Assembly: GCF_002968335.2 (NCBI RefSeq)
Contig: NZ_CP134398.1
Coordinates: 5,828,001-5,892,000 of the forward strand
Direction of reading: 5' to 3'
DNA length: 64,000 bases
Origin: Mycobacterium sp. ITM-2016-00316
GTDB taxonomy: Bacteria; Actinomycetota; Actinomycetes; Mycobacteriales; Mycobacteriaceae
The notes below the pieces were generated by a model. That model worked only from the letters and a program-made list of their open reading frames with translations. It was not told the DNA's origin and did no database searches. Below are positions 52,962 through 61,907 of this stretch, piece by piece. Position 1 is the first letter of the stretch. Every line of letters begins with the position of its first letter. A program made the translations under genes and the position numbers.

Positions 52962-53216
52962 TCAGGCGCCCGCTGGCACCGGGTAGCGGTCGTTGATGTC
53001 GGCGCCGGACGCTTTGCGCGCGCAGTGGGCGCAACAGAAGATGCCCTCGTCCGCCTCCACTCCATGGCCGAGGATCCGGCAGCCGCAGTGCGCGCAATCG
53101 GGCGCGAGCTGGACGGCGGCACATTCCACGCTGTCGAAAGTCGCCGAATGCCCGTCCGCGAAGGTCACCGAGAAGGCCTTGTCGTAGTCGTTGCCGCAGG
53201 TATCGCAGATCGCCAT
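52962..53216 (-). CDS. small zinc-ribbon protein
   Basis: 84 residues rich in Cys pairs: ICDTCGNDYDKAF, CAHCGCRILGHGVEADEGIF and CCAHCARKA. The paired CxxC motifs and conserved HG(V/I) suggest one or two structural zinc sites. The family is widespread in actinobacteria, short and of unknown function; a regulatory or RNA-binding role is sometimes supposed. It is a single leftward gene between surE and the DUF4174 gene. Confidence 0.75.
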   Translation of the reverse strand: MAICDTCGNDYDKAFSVTFADGHSATFDSVECAAVQLAPDCAHCGCRILGHGVEADEGIFCCAHCARKASGADINDRYPVPAGA

Positions 53217-53402
53217 CAGAACTCCTCACATTGCCGTTCAGCAATGTGTGCCCAACCGCGCGGGTCGCCAAACGGGCAGCAGCCCTGTGGTGCTGGAACG
53301 GGTGGCCGGTCAGATCGACAGCGCGGCGTCGGTGCGGGCGAGGATCTCCTCGGGAGCATCGACTTCGACAACCCGGCATGCGTCGGTAAAGTCGAGAAGA
53401 CT

Positions 53403-53873
53403 ATGGCAGCGAAGCGCAGGGGCCGACGATTGGCGCTCATGCTCAGTGCTTTGACAATGTGCGCCGTCCTCGGATCGGGTACCGCCGGGGCTGCCGAACT
53501 CAGTGACTATCGCTGGACGAATCGTCCCCTGCTGCTGTTCGCGCCCACGAACAGCGATCCGCGGCTCGTGGAAACGTTGACCAGAATCGAGGCCAGTCGA
53601 TGCGACTTTGTCGCTCGGGACATGGTGATCGGCCTGGTGGTGTCCGAGGGCACCAGCACGCTCGATGGCCACGTCCTCAGCGCCGATGCGTCACAGCGGC
53701 TGGCAAACCAGTATGCGATCGAGGAAAACGCCTTCAGCGTGTTGTTGATCGGAAAGGACGGCGGCGAGAAGCTGCGCGTCAACCAGGTACCGGATCTTCA
53801 AGCCGTCTATGCCGTGGTCGACGGCATGCCCATGCGCAGCCGCGAGATGGCCTCCGGTCCGAGCCGGTGTTGA
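53403..53873 (+). CDS. exported DUF4174 protein
   Basis: 156 residues. Signal peptide RRLALMLSALTMCAVLGSGT, cleavage after AGA. The mature chain begins LSDYRWTNRPLLLFAPTNSDPRL, the DUF4174 hallmark, with a thioredoxin-like beta-alpha pattern but no CxxC; SVLLIGKDGGEKLR is also typical. Function unknown, extracytoplasmic. The CIA30 gene starts inside its last codons. Confidence 0.8.
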   Translation: MAAKRRGRRLALMLSALTMCAVLGSGTAGAAELSDYRWTNRPLLLFAPTNSDPRLVETLTRIEASRCDFVARDMVIGLVVSEGTSTLDGHVLSADASQRLANQYAIEENAFSVLLIGKDGGEKLRVNQVPDLQAVYAVVDGMPMRSREMASGPSRC

Positions 53874-54493
53874 AGCGTCTGCTGGTCGGCATCGTCGTCG
53901 CGTGCTCGGCGCTTCTGGCTGCGTCGTGCGGAAGCACCGAGCGATCCGCCAACGCAGACGAGACGACGAACGCGCCGGAGACTCCTCGCTCGTCGGTACT
54001 CGTCGACCTCGACGATGCCGGCGAGGTCGCCACCTGGACAACCGTCAACGACCCTGTCATGGGCGGAATGTCCACCTCCAAGATCGCATTCGGCGACGGT
54101 GGCCTCGTGTTCTCCGGCAATCTCTCGCTGGAGAACAATGGCGGGTTCGCCTCGGCCCGCAGTCCGCAGGACCCCGACATCGGGCGGCGAGCAACAGGCG
54201 CGAAGTCGCTCCGCGTGCACGCACTGGGCGACGGAAAGACCTACCTGTTGAAGCTGGGCATTGCAGGGCAACCGTGGTCCTACGCTCAGCGCTTCCCCAC
54301 CGAGGCCGCCGTCCCCCGGGTCTACGAGCTGCCCATCGAGGGGTTCGAGCCGGTCGGCATGCGCCTGGATCCGGCGCCCGACGCTCCGCAGGCACTGGAC
54401 CCTTCGCTCATCGACGAAGTGGCGGTCTACATTCTGGACAAACAGCAGGGCCCCTTCGCGATCACGATTGGCGCGATCGATGCCACGACCTGA
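53867..54493 (+). CDS. CIA30-family lipoprotein
   Basis: 208 residues. The start is a GTG overlapping the DUF4174 stop (a TTG one codon on is equally possible). A lipobox (LLAASCG) makes it a lipoprotein. The mature domain (DDAGEVATWTTVNDPVMGGMSTSKIAFGDG; LVFSGNLSLENNGGFASARS; YELPIEGFEPV) is the CIA30 beta-sandwich, found in complex I assembly factors and in bacterial periplasmic proteins of unclear role. The coupled overlap suggests it works with the DUF4174 protein. Confidence 0.78.
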   Translation: MLKRLLVGIVVACSALLAASCGSTERSANADETTNAPETPRSSVLVDLDDAGEVATWTTVNDPVMGGMSTSKIAFGDGGLVFSGNLSLENNGGFASARSPQDPDIGRRATGAKSLRVHALGDGKTYLLKLGIAGQPWSYAQRFPTEAAVPRVYELPIEGFEPVGMRLDPAPDAPQALDPSLIDEVAVYILDKQQGPFAITIGAIDATT

Positions 54494-54563
54494 AAGTAGT
54501 TGCTGCACAGTTTTTTCCGTCAGGACCGCAAAGCCAGGACGCTCCAGGGCGTAGCCTGCACGG

Positions 54564-55652
54564 ATGGCATCGACGCCTATACCCGTGGTACTGGCCACGC
54601 TCGCGCTGCGACGCCTGCTCAAACAGTTGGCGGACAGGCTGGTGCCGCCTCAGATCGCGATGCTGGACCTCGGCGAGGGTGTCGGTGGCGTCCAGATCGC
54701 CGCAGCGATAGCCGAACTCGGGATTGCCGATGTGCTCGCCGCAGGGCCGATGACCGCACAGCAGATTGCCGCCCGGATCGACTGCGATGACGAGACCACG
54801 CATCGCCTGCTACGCGGTGCCGTCGCGTGCGACCTGTGCACGATGGATCGCCGGACCGGTGCGGTGGCACTGACCCGGATGGGAGCGGTGTTGCGCAGCG
54901 ACCACCCTGCGTCGCTGCGAGCCTGGATGCGCTACAAGGGAATGCGGTCGACCGTCGACGCCTGGGGTGGGCTGGCCGCCAGCGTGCGTAGTGGCCGCAG
55001 CGCGTTCGAGATCGTGCACGGCATGTCGGTCTGGGAGTGGTTTGCCACGCACCCGGACGAGCAACGGGTGTTCGCCGCGACGATGCGCCAGGCCACCGAG
55101 ATCAGTGCCCGCGCCATCGCCCGGGTGTATCCGTGGCCGGACCGGGCCGTGGTGTGTGACGTGGCCGGTGGGATCGGCACGCTGCTGTCGGTCATCGTGG
55201 CCGAGTCGCCCGCGAACCTGCGCGGGTTTCTGGTCGACAGTGCGGGAATGATCGCCGAGGCGGAAGGTTTACTGGCAGAGCGCGCGGTTGCCGACCGCAT
55301 CGACCGGGTCGAGGGCGACATCTTTCACGCCGTGCCCGCCACCGCCGACGTCTACCTGCTCAAGGATGTGCTGCACGACTGGGACGACGAACGCTGCGCG
55401 AAGATCCTCGACGCGGTGGCGGCGAGCATGCCCGTCGGCAGCAGGCTGGTGGTGATCGAGTACCTGCAGCCACGGAATCGCCCGAATCCGTTCTCACCGC
55501 TGCTCGACCTGCATACGTTGACCCAACGGGACGGTGGACGTCTGCGCTCGCTGGACGAATTGTCGGCACTGCTCACCGGCGCCGGCCTACGACCCACCGG
55601 CCGCACGTTCTCGGTCGTGCCACACGACCTCGTCGAGGCAGAGAAGATCTGA
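54564..55652 (+). CDS. class I SAM-dependent O-methyltransferase
   Basis: 362 residues. A dimerisation/winged-helix N-terminal domain (IAAAIAELGIADVLAAGPMTAQQIAARI) precedes a Rossmann methyltransferase domain (VVCDVAGGIGTLLSVIVAESP as motif I; VEGDIFHAV; YLLKDVLHDWDDERCAKIL with the His-Asp catalytic pair). This is the plant-COMT-like family used for O-methylation of phenols and secondary metabolites. The substrate is unknown; the gene stands alone. Confidence 0.85.
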   Translation: MASTPIPVVLATLALRRLLKQLADRLVPPQIAMLDLGEGVGGVQIAAAIAELGIADVLAAGPMTAQQIAARIDCDDETTHRLLRGAVACDLCTMDRRTGAVALTRMGAVLRSDHPASLRAWMRYKGMRSTVDAWGGLAASVRSGRSAFEIVHGMSVWEWFATHPDEQRVFAATMRQATEISARAIARVYPWPDRAVVCDVAGGIGTLLSVIVAESPANLRGFLVDSAGMIAEAEGLLAERAVADRIDRVEGDIFHAVPATADVYLLKDVLHDWDDERCAKILDAVAASMPVGSRLVVIEYLQPRNRPNPFSPLLDLHTLTQRDGGRLRSLDELSALLTGAGLRPTGRTFSVVPHDLVEAEKI

Positions 55653-55895
55653 GCACAGGTCTGCGACACGATCAGGGCACGGCCAAACCTGCCAGCGGTG
55701 TTAGGCACATCACGCGTCCTTCGGCGTGCGGATTCGGCTGCGACAAAAGTCTATTCAGCAACTGAACGGTGTCTGGCTACCTGGTGCCGCGGCGGTCGGT
55801 GCAGTCATCGCACTGACCGTGAGCGCGGCCGTTCGCGTGCGGCGCGCGGTCAGATGAGCCGTGCTCGCCCAACCCTGGGGCGTGTGTGCGGGAGC
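55653..55895. other. intergenic region with one possible 43-residue membrane ORF
   Basis: From a GTG at 55726 to a stop at 55855 the frame encodes a basic start (VRIRLRQKSIQQLNGVW), one hydrophobic helix (LPGAAAVGAVIALTVSAAV) and a basic end (RVRRAVR). There is no clear ribosome-binding site, so it may be a small membrane protein, a remnant, or chance. Nothing else is recognisable in this gap. Confidence 0.2.
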
Positions 55896-56471
55896 TCATC
55901 GGCTCTTGGTCATGCGCAGGATCAAGGAGATCGCGTCCTGCGAATGAGCCGCTGAAGTCAGAACTTCCTGTAACAGCAGGCCACGGATTGCGGCAGTCGC
56001 GACGGTGGCCATGCTCAGTGCTTCCTCGGCGCCGTGCCCTTCGCTTTCCGCGAGCGAGGCCAGCATTGTGGTCAAGTCGCCGAGCGAGTCGATGAACTCA
56101 CGAAAGCTGTCCGGGTCATACGCGGCCAGTCCTACGACGTGAAAGAAGCCGCGGACACGCGGCAGCTGCTCCGGGCGGGTGTAGGCCCGCCAGATCGCCG
56201 CGACGAGGTCGTCAAAGGTGCCCTGCTGGGCGGTCTTGAGTAGCGCCTCGTTGTCGCGAGATCGCTGCACCGCGAGCATGGCCGCTAAGACACCGGAGAG
56301 GGACCCGAAGTGGTACCGCAGCAGGGCGTGGCTGGTCTCGGCCCGTGCGGCGACCTCACGCAGCGACACCTCCGGCGAGGGAAGCTCTTCGCCGTAGGCG
56401 TCGAGAAGCCGAGCCAGAAGTCGGTCGCGGGCGTCGCCTCTGCGTTCCGCGCTTGACAAGATCACCCCCAC
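55896..56471 (-). CDS. TetR-family regulator divergent from the esterase gene
   Basis: 191 residues. The helix-turn-helix is VSLREVAARAETSHALLRYHFGSLSGVLAAML; the C-terminal helices (VRGFFHVVGLAAYDPDSFREFIDSL; ATVATAAIRGLLLQEVL) are a TetR ligand domain. A pair of matching palindromes sits between it and the rightward esterase gene, so it probably controls itself and that gene. Inducer unknown. Confidence 0.85.
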   Translation of the reverse strand: MGVILSSAERRGDARDRLLARLLDAYGEELPSPEVSLREVAARAETSHALLRYHFGSLSGVLAAMLAVQRSRDNEALLKTAQQGTFDDLVAAIWRAYTRPEQLPRVRGFFHVVGLAAYDPDSFREFIDSLGDLTTMLASLAESEGHGAEEALSMATVATAAIRGLLLQEVLTSAAHSQDAISLILRMTKSR

Positions 56472-56473
56472 AG

Positions 56474-56508
56474 CTTATCCATTGGATAAGACTTTACCAA
56501 TGGAAAAG
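56474..56508. promoter_or_regulatory. tandem TetR operators
   Basis: CTTATCCA-T-TGGATAAG (56474-56490) is a perfect 17-base palindrome. CTTTACCA-A-TGGAAAAG (56492-56508) is a second, imperfect copy directly after it. They fill the 45-base gap between the divergent TetR and esterase starts, a typical autoregulatory layout. Confidence 0.7.
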
Positions 56509-56516
56509 GACGTTCG

Positions 56517-57371
56517 ATGAGCTCCATGTGGCAAGGCTGTCTCGCCGGCACCGACTACTTCGAGATGCGTTCCAGCGGTGGGTATGACTACGGCGTGTGG
56601 GTCACGACGCCACCCGGATACGACCCCGCCACGACACAGGCGTCCGTCGTGTATGTCCTCGACGGCAACTTCGCTGTGGGCCTGACCGCTCCGCTCATCG
56701 TCACCCAGATGGACCCCATGCAACGGATCCAGCCCTACATCCAAGTCAGTGTCGGCTACGCGGGCGAGGAAGCGCAGGACTGGGATCGGCTGCGCAACAG
56801 AGACTTCGTGCCACCCGGCGAACCCATCGCCAAGGAACTCATCGATGCCGTGGAGATGGGACTGCAAGCGGGCATGCGGACACGCGAAGAAGCCGACGCC
56901 TACCTCGCCGAACTACGCGACACCCACGCCGATGCATTCCTGAGCTTCCTCACCGCGGAACTGCACCCGCGGATCGAACGCGACTACGGCACAGCCGCGA
57001 GCGGTCACGGCCTTTTCGGCTACTCCTACGGCGGACTCTTCACTCTCTACGCCTGGCTCACCGGCGCCACGCTCTTCGAGAGCATCGGAGCGGGCAGCCC
57101 TGGCGTCATCGCCGAAGACAGTCAGATCTTCGCCCAGCTCCACGACATGGGCGATAGCCAGCGCGACGCCAAGCTTCACGTGACCATCAACGAACGAGAA
57201 CTTCTCGGAGACCTCGCCGTCTACCAAAGCCTCGCGAGGAATGCCGCCACCGTCCTTCACCGCCTCACTTCGCGGGGCGAAGCGGTCACCGGCGAGATCC
57301 TGCGCGAGACACACATCACCGGCCTACAGGCCTCGTTCCTCAGCTACCTCAGGACCTGCCGTCTCCTGTAG
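56517..57371 (+). CDS. esterase-family alpha/beta hydrolase
   Basis: 284 residues. The fold matches the esterase D / IroE / BES1 type: YGVWVTTPPGYDPATTQ, SVVYVLDGNF, IQVSVGYAGEE, and nucleophile Ser in GLFGYSYGGLFTLYAWL; IGAGSPGVIAED follows. No signal peptide. It is divergent from the TetR gene across tandem operators, so it is likely induced by the TetR ligand. Substrate unknown. Confidence 0.8.
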   Translation: MSSMWQGCLAGTDYFEMRSSGGYDYGVWVTTPPGYDPATTQASVVYVLDGNFAVGLTAPLIVTQMDPMQRIQPYIQVSVGYAGEEAQDWDRLRNRDFVPPGEPIAKELIDAVEMGLQAGMRTREEADAYLAELRDTHADAFLSFLTAELHPRIERDYGTAASGHGLFGYSYGGLFTLYAWLTGATLFESIGAGSPGVIAEDSQIFAQLHDMGDSQRDAKLHVTINERELLGDLAVYQSLARNAATVLHRLTSRGEAVTGEILRETHITGLQASFLSYLRTCRLL

Positions 57372-57474
57372 CAGGATCGCGCACGAAAACGTCGTGGCGG
57401 CAAGGCATGCCGCGATGTGGGCTACGGTGAACGCGACGCCAACCGCAGCTATTGCCGCCCGGGAGGGCTCGTTC

Positions 57475-58674
57475 TCACGAGTAGTCGGCAAAGTGGAAAT
57501 CATCGGCAATCTTTTGTGCGCGCTTCGCGGCGTTTGACCTGAATTGGCTTTGCACGGCACTGCTCGCCATGAGTCTCTGCGCCAGATGTGTGAGGTTGAT
57601 TCCACACCGGCTTGTCGGGTGCATCAGCCGTATGCGGCGTGGATTCAACGTGCTCTGCGACGCTTCGACATACGGGCGCACAAGCCTTTCATAGACGGCA
57701 AAAGCTTGCGAGTGATCGTCGCTCCGTTTGATCTCGCCGGCAAGCACATACGCCGCCACCAGCGCCAACGCCGTGCCTGCCCCCGTGAACGGCGTCGGGC
57801 AGAAAGCGGCATCGCCCAACAGCACAATCCGCCCCTGTGACCACGTGGACGCTTGCACTTGGCTCATCGGCCCAAAGTAGAAGTCGTCGACTGTGTGCAA
57901 ATTCGCGGTGATGCGATCAGCAATCGCGCCCCGGCCCTCAAGGGCTTGGCGCAGCAAGCCTTTTCGCGCTGCTGGCGTGTCCCCATTCATGCCGGGGTCT
58001 CGTCTGAGGAAAGTGACGAGGACAGTGGTCTCTGTCTCGTTGCCCGGCCGCAGGGTGATGAATGTTCCGCCAAAGCCGTTCACCGAATAAGCCCACCGAT
58101 CGTCCTCGACGCGTCGGGGGATCTTGAAGAACGCCATATAGGCGCCGAGGTAGCGGAAACGAGTTTGCCCGGCCATGACCATGTCTCGGGTCGAGGAATG
58201 GATGCCCTCGGCGCAAATGACCAGCTCAAAATCCTCGACCTCGCCATTGTCGAAGGTGACCGAGATGCCGTCCTGCTTCTCTTCGAGCGCGGTGATGAAC
58301 CTCCCGAAGCGGTATTCACAGTCGTCTTTTGTCGATTCGAAGAGCACCTGAGCGAAATCGCCTCGCAAGATCTCGAAATCATTCGTCAGCGATCCCAGCG
58401 CGCCTTTGGGCAGAACGGCGACCACACGCCCGGCGGCGTCGAGATACTTCTGGCCGCATTCCTGAGTGTTTTTGGCTTCGATCTTTTCGGCGAGTGACAT
58501 CATGTCGATGACGTGTTGACCTGCGCCCTTGATGTCGACGTTTTGACCGCCGTCCCGCAAAGCCGGTGCCTTTTCCACGATGACGGTGGAGTACCCGTAT
58601 TTGTGCAGCCAGTAGGCGCACGTGGGGCCGGCAACGCCGCTGCCGCACACCAGGATCTTCTTGGTTGATTGCAT
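57475..58674 (-). CDS. FAD-dependent monooxygenase (PHBH/TetX type)
   Basis: 399 residues from the ATG at MQSTKKIL. Rossmann FAD motif ILVCGSGVAGPTCAYWLHKYG; second motif FELVICAEGIHSSTRDMV; third motif RIVLLGDAAFCPTPFTGAGTALAL. This is the aromatic-hydroxylase fold that includes TetX and p-hydroxybenzoate hydroxylase. Codons use more A/T in third positions than the neighbours, a hint of transfer. It is downstream of and in the same direction as an AraC regulator. Substrate, possibly an aromatic or antibiotic-like compound, is unknown. Confidence 0.82.
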   Translation of the reverse strand: MQSTKKILVCGSGVAGPTCAYWLHKYGYSTVIVEKAPALRDGGQNVDIKGAGQHVIDMMSLAEKIEAKNTQECGQKYLDAAGRVVAVLPKGALGSLTNDFEILRGDFAQVLFESTKDDCEYRFGRFITALEEKQDGISVTFDNGEVEDFELVICAEGIHSSTRDMVMAGQTRFRYLGAYMAFFKIPRRVEDDRWAYSVNGFGGTFITLRPGNETETTVLVTFLRRDPGMNGDTPAARKGLLRQALEGRGAIADRITANLHTVDDFYFGPMSQVQASTWSQGRIVLLGDAAFCPTPFTGAGTALALVAAYVLAGEIKRSDDHSQAFAVYERLVRPYVEASQSTLNPRRIRLMHPTSRCGINLTHLAQRLMASSAVQSQFRSNAAKRAQKIADDFHFADYS

Positions 58675-58833
58675 ACATCCCCACCTCTTCCGGGTATCGA
58701 TCGAGATCAGGCGGCCAAGGCGCACCCCGTGTCGTGTGCCTCCACTGTCGGCTCTGCCGGCTGTGCCGCCAACCGGCAAATGGACATCTGATACCGGAAA
58801 GTCGCCAGATCGGGCGAGAGCCGAGAAGTGCCG

Positions 58834-59619
58834 TTACTGACTGACGCGAAGACCGGCCTGATAGCGACCTGGGGTCTGGCCCACGACGGCGGTGAAAGCC
58901 TCGATGAAGCTCGTCGGGTTGGACCACCCACACGCCATCGCGGTGTCGGTAACGGACAGGCCGTTGGTGAGGTCGATCAAGGCATGGTGAATGCGCAAGA
59001 CCGTTCGCCAGCGGTGAAAGCTCATCCCCAGTTCGTCATGGAACAGCCGGCTCAGGGTCCGCGCGCTCGCGCCGGCGGTCCGACCCAGTTCGATCAGGGT
59101 CGCGCTCTGGCCGGGATCGGCGCGTAGCAGATCAGTGACGGCGCGCAGCCGGTCATCGCGCGGTTCGGGCAGGTGCAGCGATTGATCGGGGGCCTCGGCG
59201 AGCTCGTCGATCACCACCGCGCGCAGCCGTTCGTAGCCACCGGACGTCGCGTCTTGCCGTTCGCTCAGCGCCAGCAGCGCTTCTCGCAGTAAGGGATTCA
59301 CCGCGAACACGCCGGGGTGCGCCACGAGCGCGCCGCACAGCTCCGCCGGAATGACGACCAGCCGGACATCGGTGCGTCCGTAGAAGCGATGGGAGTGCTC
59401 GAAACCCGGTGGCGTCCATGTCACCCGGTTGGCCGGCGCGACCCAGGTGCCGCGCCCGGTGGTGGTGGACAAGACCCCGGAGGCCGGGTACACGAGTTGA
59501 CCATCGGTGTGCGAGTGGACGTCGATGTGAAAGCCGTGGGCGAGCCAGCCGGCGCCGCTAGACACCCCAGGCGGAGGCATCGTCACGGTCGGCGACTTTC
59601 CGGCATCGGCATCCGACAT
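58834..59619 (-). CDS. AraC-family regulator with cupin sensor domain
   Basis: 261 residues. The N-terminal half is a cupin-like sensor (IDVHSHTDGQLVYPASGVLS; WVAPANRVTWTPPGFEHSH). The C-terminal half has the paired AraC helices (ATLIELGRTAGASARTLSRLFHDELGMSFHRWR; SVTDTAMACGWSNPTSFIEAFTAVVGQTPGRY). It is 159 bases upstream of the FAD monooxygenase in the same direction, so that enzyme is the probable target. Confidence 0.85.
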   Translation of the reverse strand: MSDADAGKSPTVTMPPPGVSSGAGWLAHGFHIDVHSHTDGQLVYPASGVLSTTTGRGTWVAPANRVTWTPPGFEHSHRFYGRTDVRLVVIPAELCGALVAHPGVFAVNPLLREALLALSERQDATSGGYERLRAVVIDELAEAPDQSLHLPEPRDDRLRAVTDLLRADPGQSATLIELGRTAGASARTLSRLFHDELGMSFHRWRTVLRIHHALIDLTNGLSVTDTAMACGWSNPTSFIEAFTAVVGQTPGRYQAGLRVSQ

Positions 59620-59689
59620 TACCGGTCCAACGCTGCCTGCGACGGGGAGATCCGGGCCATATCGGCCCGTTGAACGGCGGACTGATCGC

Positions 59690-59971
59690 CTAGCAGTTCC
59701 GGAGGCGGTGATCACCCCGGCCCCGCAGCCTCGCGCGGGACACAGAGGGGCCGTAATCGATGCCAGTCGGCTGGTCCGCAGTCCGACTCGTCTGCGTTGC
59801 ACGCCGGCCGATCAGCAGCCATGCCAGCGCACCCACCACCGGTAGCACCATGACTGCCGCCAACCACGTCCCTTTTTCACTGGCCGGCAGATGCTGGTCG
59901 TCCAGGGACATCACCTCGCCGATCGCCCACGCCCACAGCAGCGCCGCAACGCTGATCAGCACTACACCCAT
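59690..59971 (-). CDS. small two-helix membrane protein (PLDc_N-like)
   Basis: 93 residues from an ATG at MGVVLIS. Two hydrophobic helices (ISVAALLWAWAIGEVMSLDD; TWLAAVMVLPVVGALAWLLIGRR) surround a short polar turn, the pattern of PLDc_N / phospholipase D N-terminal-like membrane proteins. The tail is basic. Function unknown. It is divergent from the LysR gene. Confidence 0.65.
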   Translation of the reverse strand: MGVVLISVAALLWAWAIGEVMSLDDQHLPASEKGTWLAAVMVLPVVGALAWLLIGRRATQTSRTADQPTGIDYGPSVSRARLRGRGDHRLRNC

Positions 59972-60087
59972 GACAACGAGTCTCCTTTCACACGCGCTGC
60001 TGCTCTCGTCGAACGCTGCAAGCATGGGTGGACCAGCACTGTTCACACAAGCAACACATTGTTGACGAATTGTTTAGAGTTCACTTC

Positions 60088-60981
60088 ATGGATGTGGAAC
60101 GCCTGCGCCTGTTGCGCGACTTCGCCGCACACGGCACCGTGCAGTCCACAGCCGCCGCGCTGTCCCTGACACCCTCGGCGGTATCCCAGCAGCTCAAGCG
60201 ACTTCAGCGAGAGGCCGGAGTGGAGTTGCTCGAACCCCACGGCCGGCGCATACGCCTCACCGAAGCAGGCCAGGCGCTCGTGGCGCGCGCCGATGAGATC
60301 CTCGCCGCGCTGGACCGTGCACACGCCGAGATGGAGTCCTTCCGGACCGTCCCGCGAGGCGCCGTGCGAGTGGCGATCGTGCCCTCTGCGGCGGCGATGC
60401 TCCTCCCCGGGCTCATCGCCGAGGCATCCGCAATCGGGGTCGAGGTTATAGCCCACGATATCGACCACTCCGCCGCTCGCACAACCGAACTCCTCGTCGA
60501 TCACGATGTCGTCGTCATCGACCGCGACGAACGCGACACCACAACCTGGGGCCCCAGGTACACCTCGACCTTTCTGCTGCGCGAACCGCTGGACCTACTG
60601 CTACGGCCGGACCACCATCTGGCCGCCAACGAGTCGATCGCCTTGCACGAGCTCGCACACTGCCCCTGGATCAGCGTCGAGATCGGGCGCATGGTCGACG
60701 ACGTGATGCGTTCACTGGCCACCATCTCCGGAGTGCAGCCCCGGATCATTCAACGCATCAATGACTTTCGCGTCGTCGAGGAGCTCGTGCTCTCCGGGGT
60801 CGGCATTGCGCTACTCCCCCGCTACGCACCCACGGTGCGTCAACTCATCCGCAAGCCCGTCGATGGCATCAATGTGGCGCGCCACGTCGAAGCGATCACC
60901 CGCACCGGCACCGCCACCCGCCCGTCCATTGCCGCCGTCATCGACATCCTGACCCGCGTCGCCGGCAGATACTCACACTGA
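60088..60981 (+). CDS. LysR-family regulator
   Basis: 297 residues from the ATG at MDVERLRLL; an in-frame leader upstream lies outside the family. The N-terminal winged helix (LRLLRDFAAHGTVQSTAAALSLTPSAVSQQLKRLQREAGVELLEPHGRRIRLT) is complete; the effector domain (VRVAIVPSAAAMLLPGLIAE; PLDLLLRPDHHLAANESIAL; LVLSGVGIALLPRYAP) is a LysR_substrate fold. It is divergent from the small membrane protein across 116 bases. The regulon is unknown. Confidence 0.85.
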   Translation: MDVERLRLLRDFAAHGTVQSTAAALSLTPSAVSQQLKRLQREAGVELLEPHGRRIRLTEAGQALVARADEILAALDRAHAEMESFRTVPRGAVRVAIVPSAAAMLLPGLIAEASAIGVEVIAHDIDHSAARTTELLVDHDVVVIDRDERDTTTWGPRYTSTFLLREPLDLLLRPDHHLAANESIALHELAHCPWISVEIGRMVDDVMRSLATISGVQPRIIQRINDFRVVEELVLSGVGIALLPRYAPTVRQLIRKPVDGINVARHVEAITRTGTATRPSIAAVIDILTRVAGRYSH

Positions 60982-61069
60982 CGGGCATCGCGAACGAGCG
61001 GCGACAGTTTCGCCGCCCGCGACCTTGATCGGACTCTGGACAACTTGAACGAGCACCGAAGTTGTTATC

Positions 61070-61708
61070 TCACAGGGATAGCTGAAAGGCTCGCCGCAGA
61101 TCGGCAACAGCCCTATCGTCTCCTTCAAACCGCATGCGCTTGATCGCGGACCTACGTCGCGGCGCAGATGGCGCCAGCCGGGCCGTAATGAGGTCAGCCG
61201 CCGTCGCGGTCACGTCGACGTCGGGAGCACCGTCACCGCCGGCCAAACGCCCGTGGTCGACCAAAAATTCGAAGATGCGACCATCGATGTCCAGGCGATA
61301 CGAGGCGTGAAGGCCGCTGGCACCAGCCGAGTCGAACCCCAGGAGCAATCCAGTCAGGAATCCGGTCAACGGCGTCCACTCCGAGTCATCCCGATCGAAC
61401 TGATCCATCCCGAAGTCGGCGATGGCCTTCACCACGGGGACGACCTTGCGCCAGCCGAGGTCGCTGAGTGCGTAGACCGTCCGCGCGATCGGTGCCGGCA
61501 GATCGGCGCGGGAGACCAGACCGGCGTCCTCCAAGGCACGAAGCCTGTCCGCCAGTAAGTTTGTGGCGATTCCTGGCAGCTCGGAACGCAGATCACTGTA
61601 ACGACGCGCGCCGCCCATCAGCTCGCGCAGGATGAGCAGTGTCCATCGCTCGCCGAGGGTGTCCAAACCCAGTGCGACAGGGCAGTTCTGACGATAGGTC
61701 TTTGACAT
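61070..61708 (-). CDS. HxlR-family regulator with SCP2-like C-terminal domain
   Basis: 212 residues from the ATG at MSKTYRQNCPVAL. The winged helix has LGLDTLGERWTLLILRELMGGARRYSDLRSELPGIATNLLADRLRALEDAGLV; the family-typical Cys is present near the start. The C-terminal half (RLDIDGRIFEFLVDHGRLAGG; APDVDVTATAADLITARLAP) resembles an SCP2-like small-molecule domain. It is divergent from the Fe-S/SCP2 fusion gene, with tandem repeats in the gap. It resembles the frameshifted HxlR gene at 45.2 kb. Confidence 0.82.
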   Translation of the reverse strand: MSKTYRQNCPVALGLDTLGERWTLLILRELMGGARRYSDLRSELPGIATNLLADRLRALEDAGLVSRADLPAPIARTVYALSDLGWRKVVPVVKAIADFGMDQFDRDDSEWTPLTGFLTGLLLGFDSAGASGLHASYRLDIDGRIFEFLVDHGRLAGGDGAPDVDVTATAADLITARLAPSAPRRRSAIKRMRFEGDDRAVADLRRAFQLSL

Positions 61709-61778
61709 TGACACAGACCGATCATACGCGCGCCACCTCGTGGGCGTGAGTCGCATCCACCGAGTGATCAACACGTCT

Positions 61779-61802
61779 TTATAGACTTACTTATAAACTT
61801 AC
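61779..61802. promoter_or_regulatory. tandem 12-base direct repeat, probable HxlR site
   Basis: TTATAGACTTAC and TTATAAACTTAC lie head to tail, differing at one base, in the AT-rich 199-base gap between the divergent HxlR and Fe-S/SCP2 genes. The position and repetition suggest operator or promoter sites shared by both directions. Confidence 0.5.
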
Positions 61803-61907
61803 CACTTGAGTTTCTTGTCTAGTGAGTAGATCATCAGTATCGAAGTCGGGACTGAGCCTTGAGCGCTCCTGGTCCCGCAGCACGGGCATAGCGACGAAGG
61901 AGGCCTT

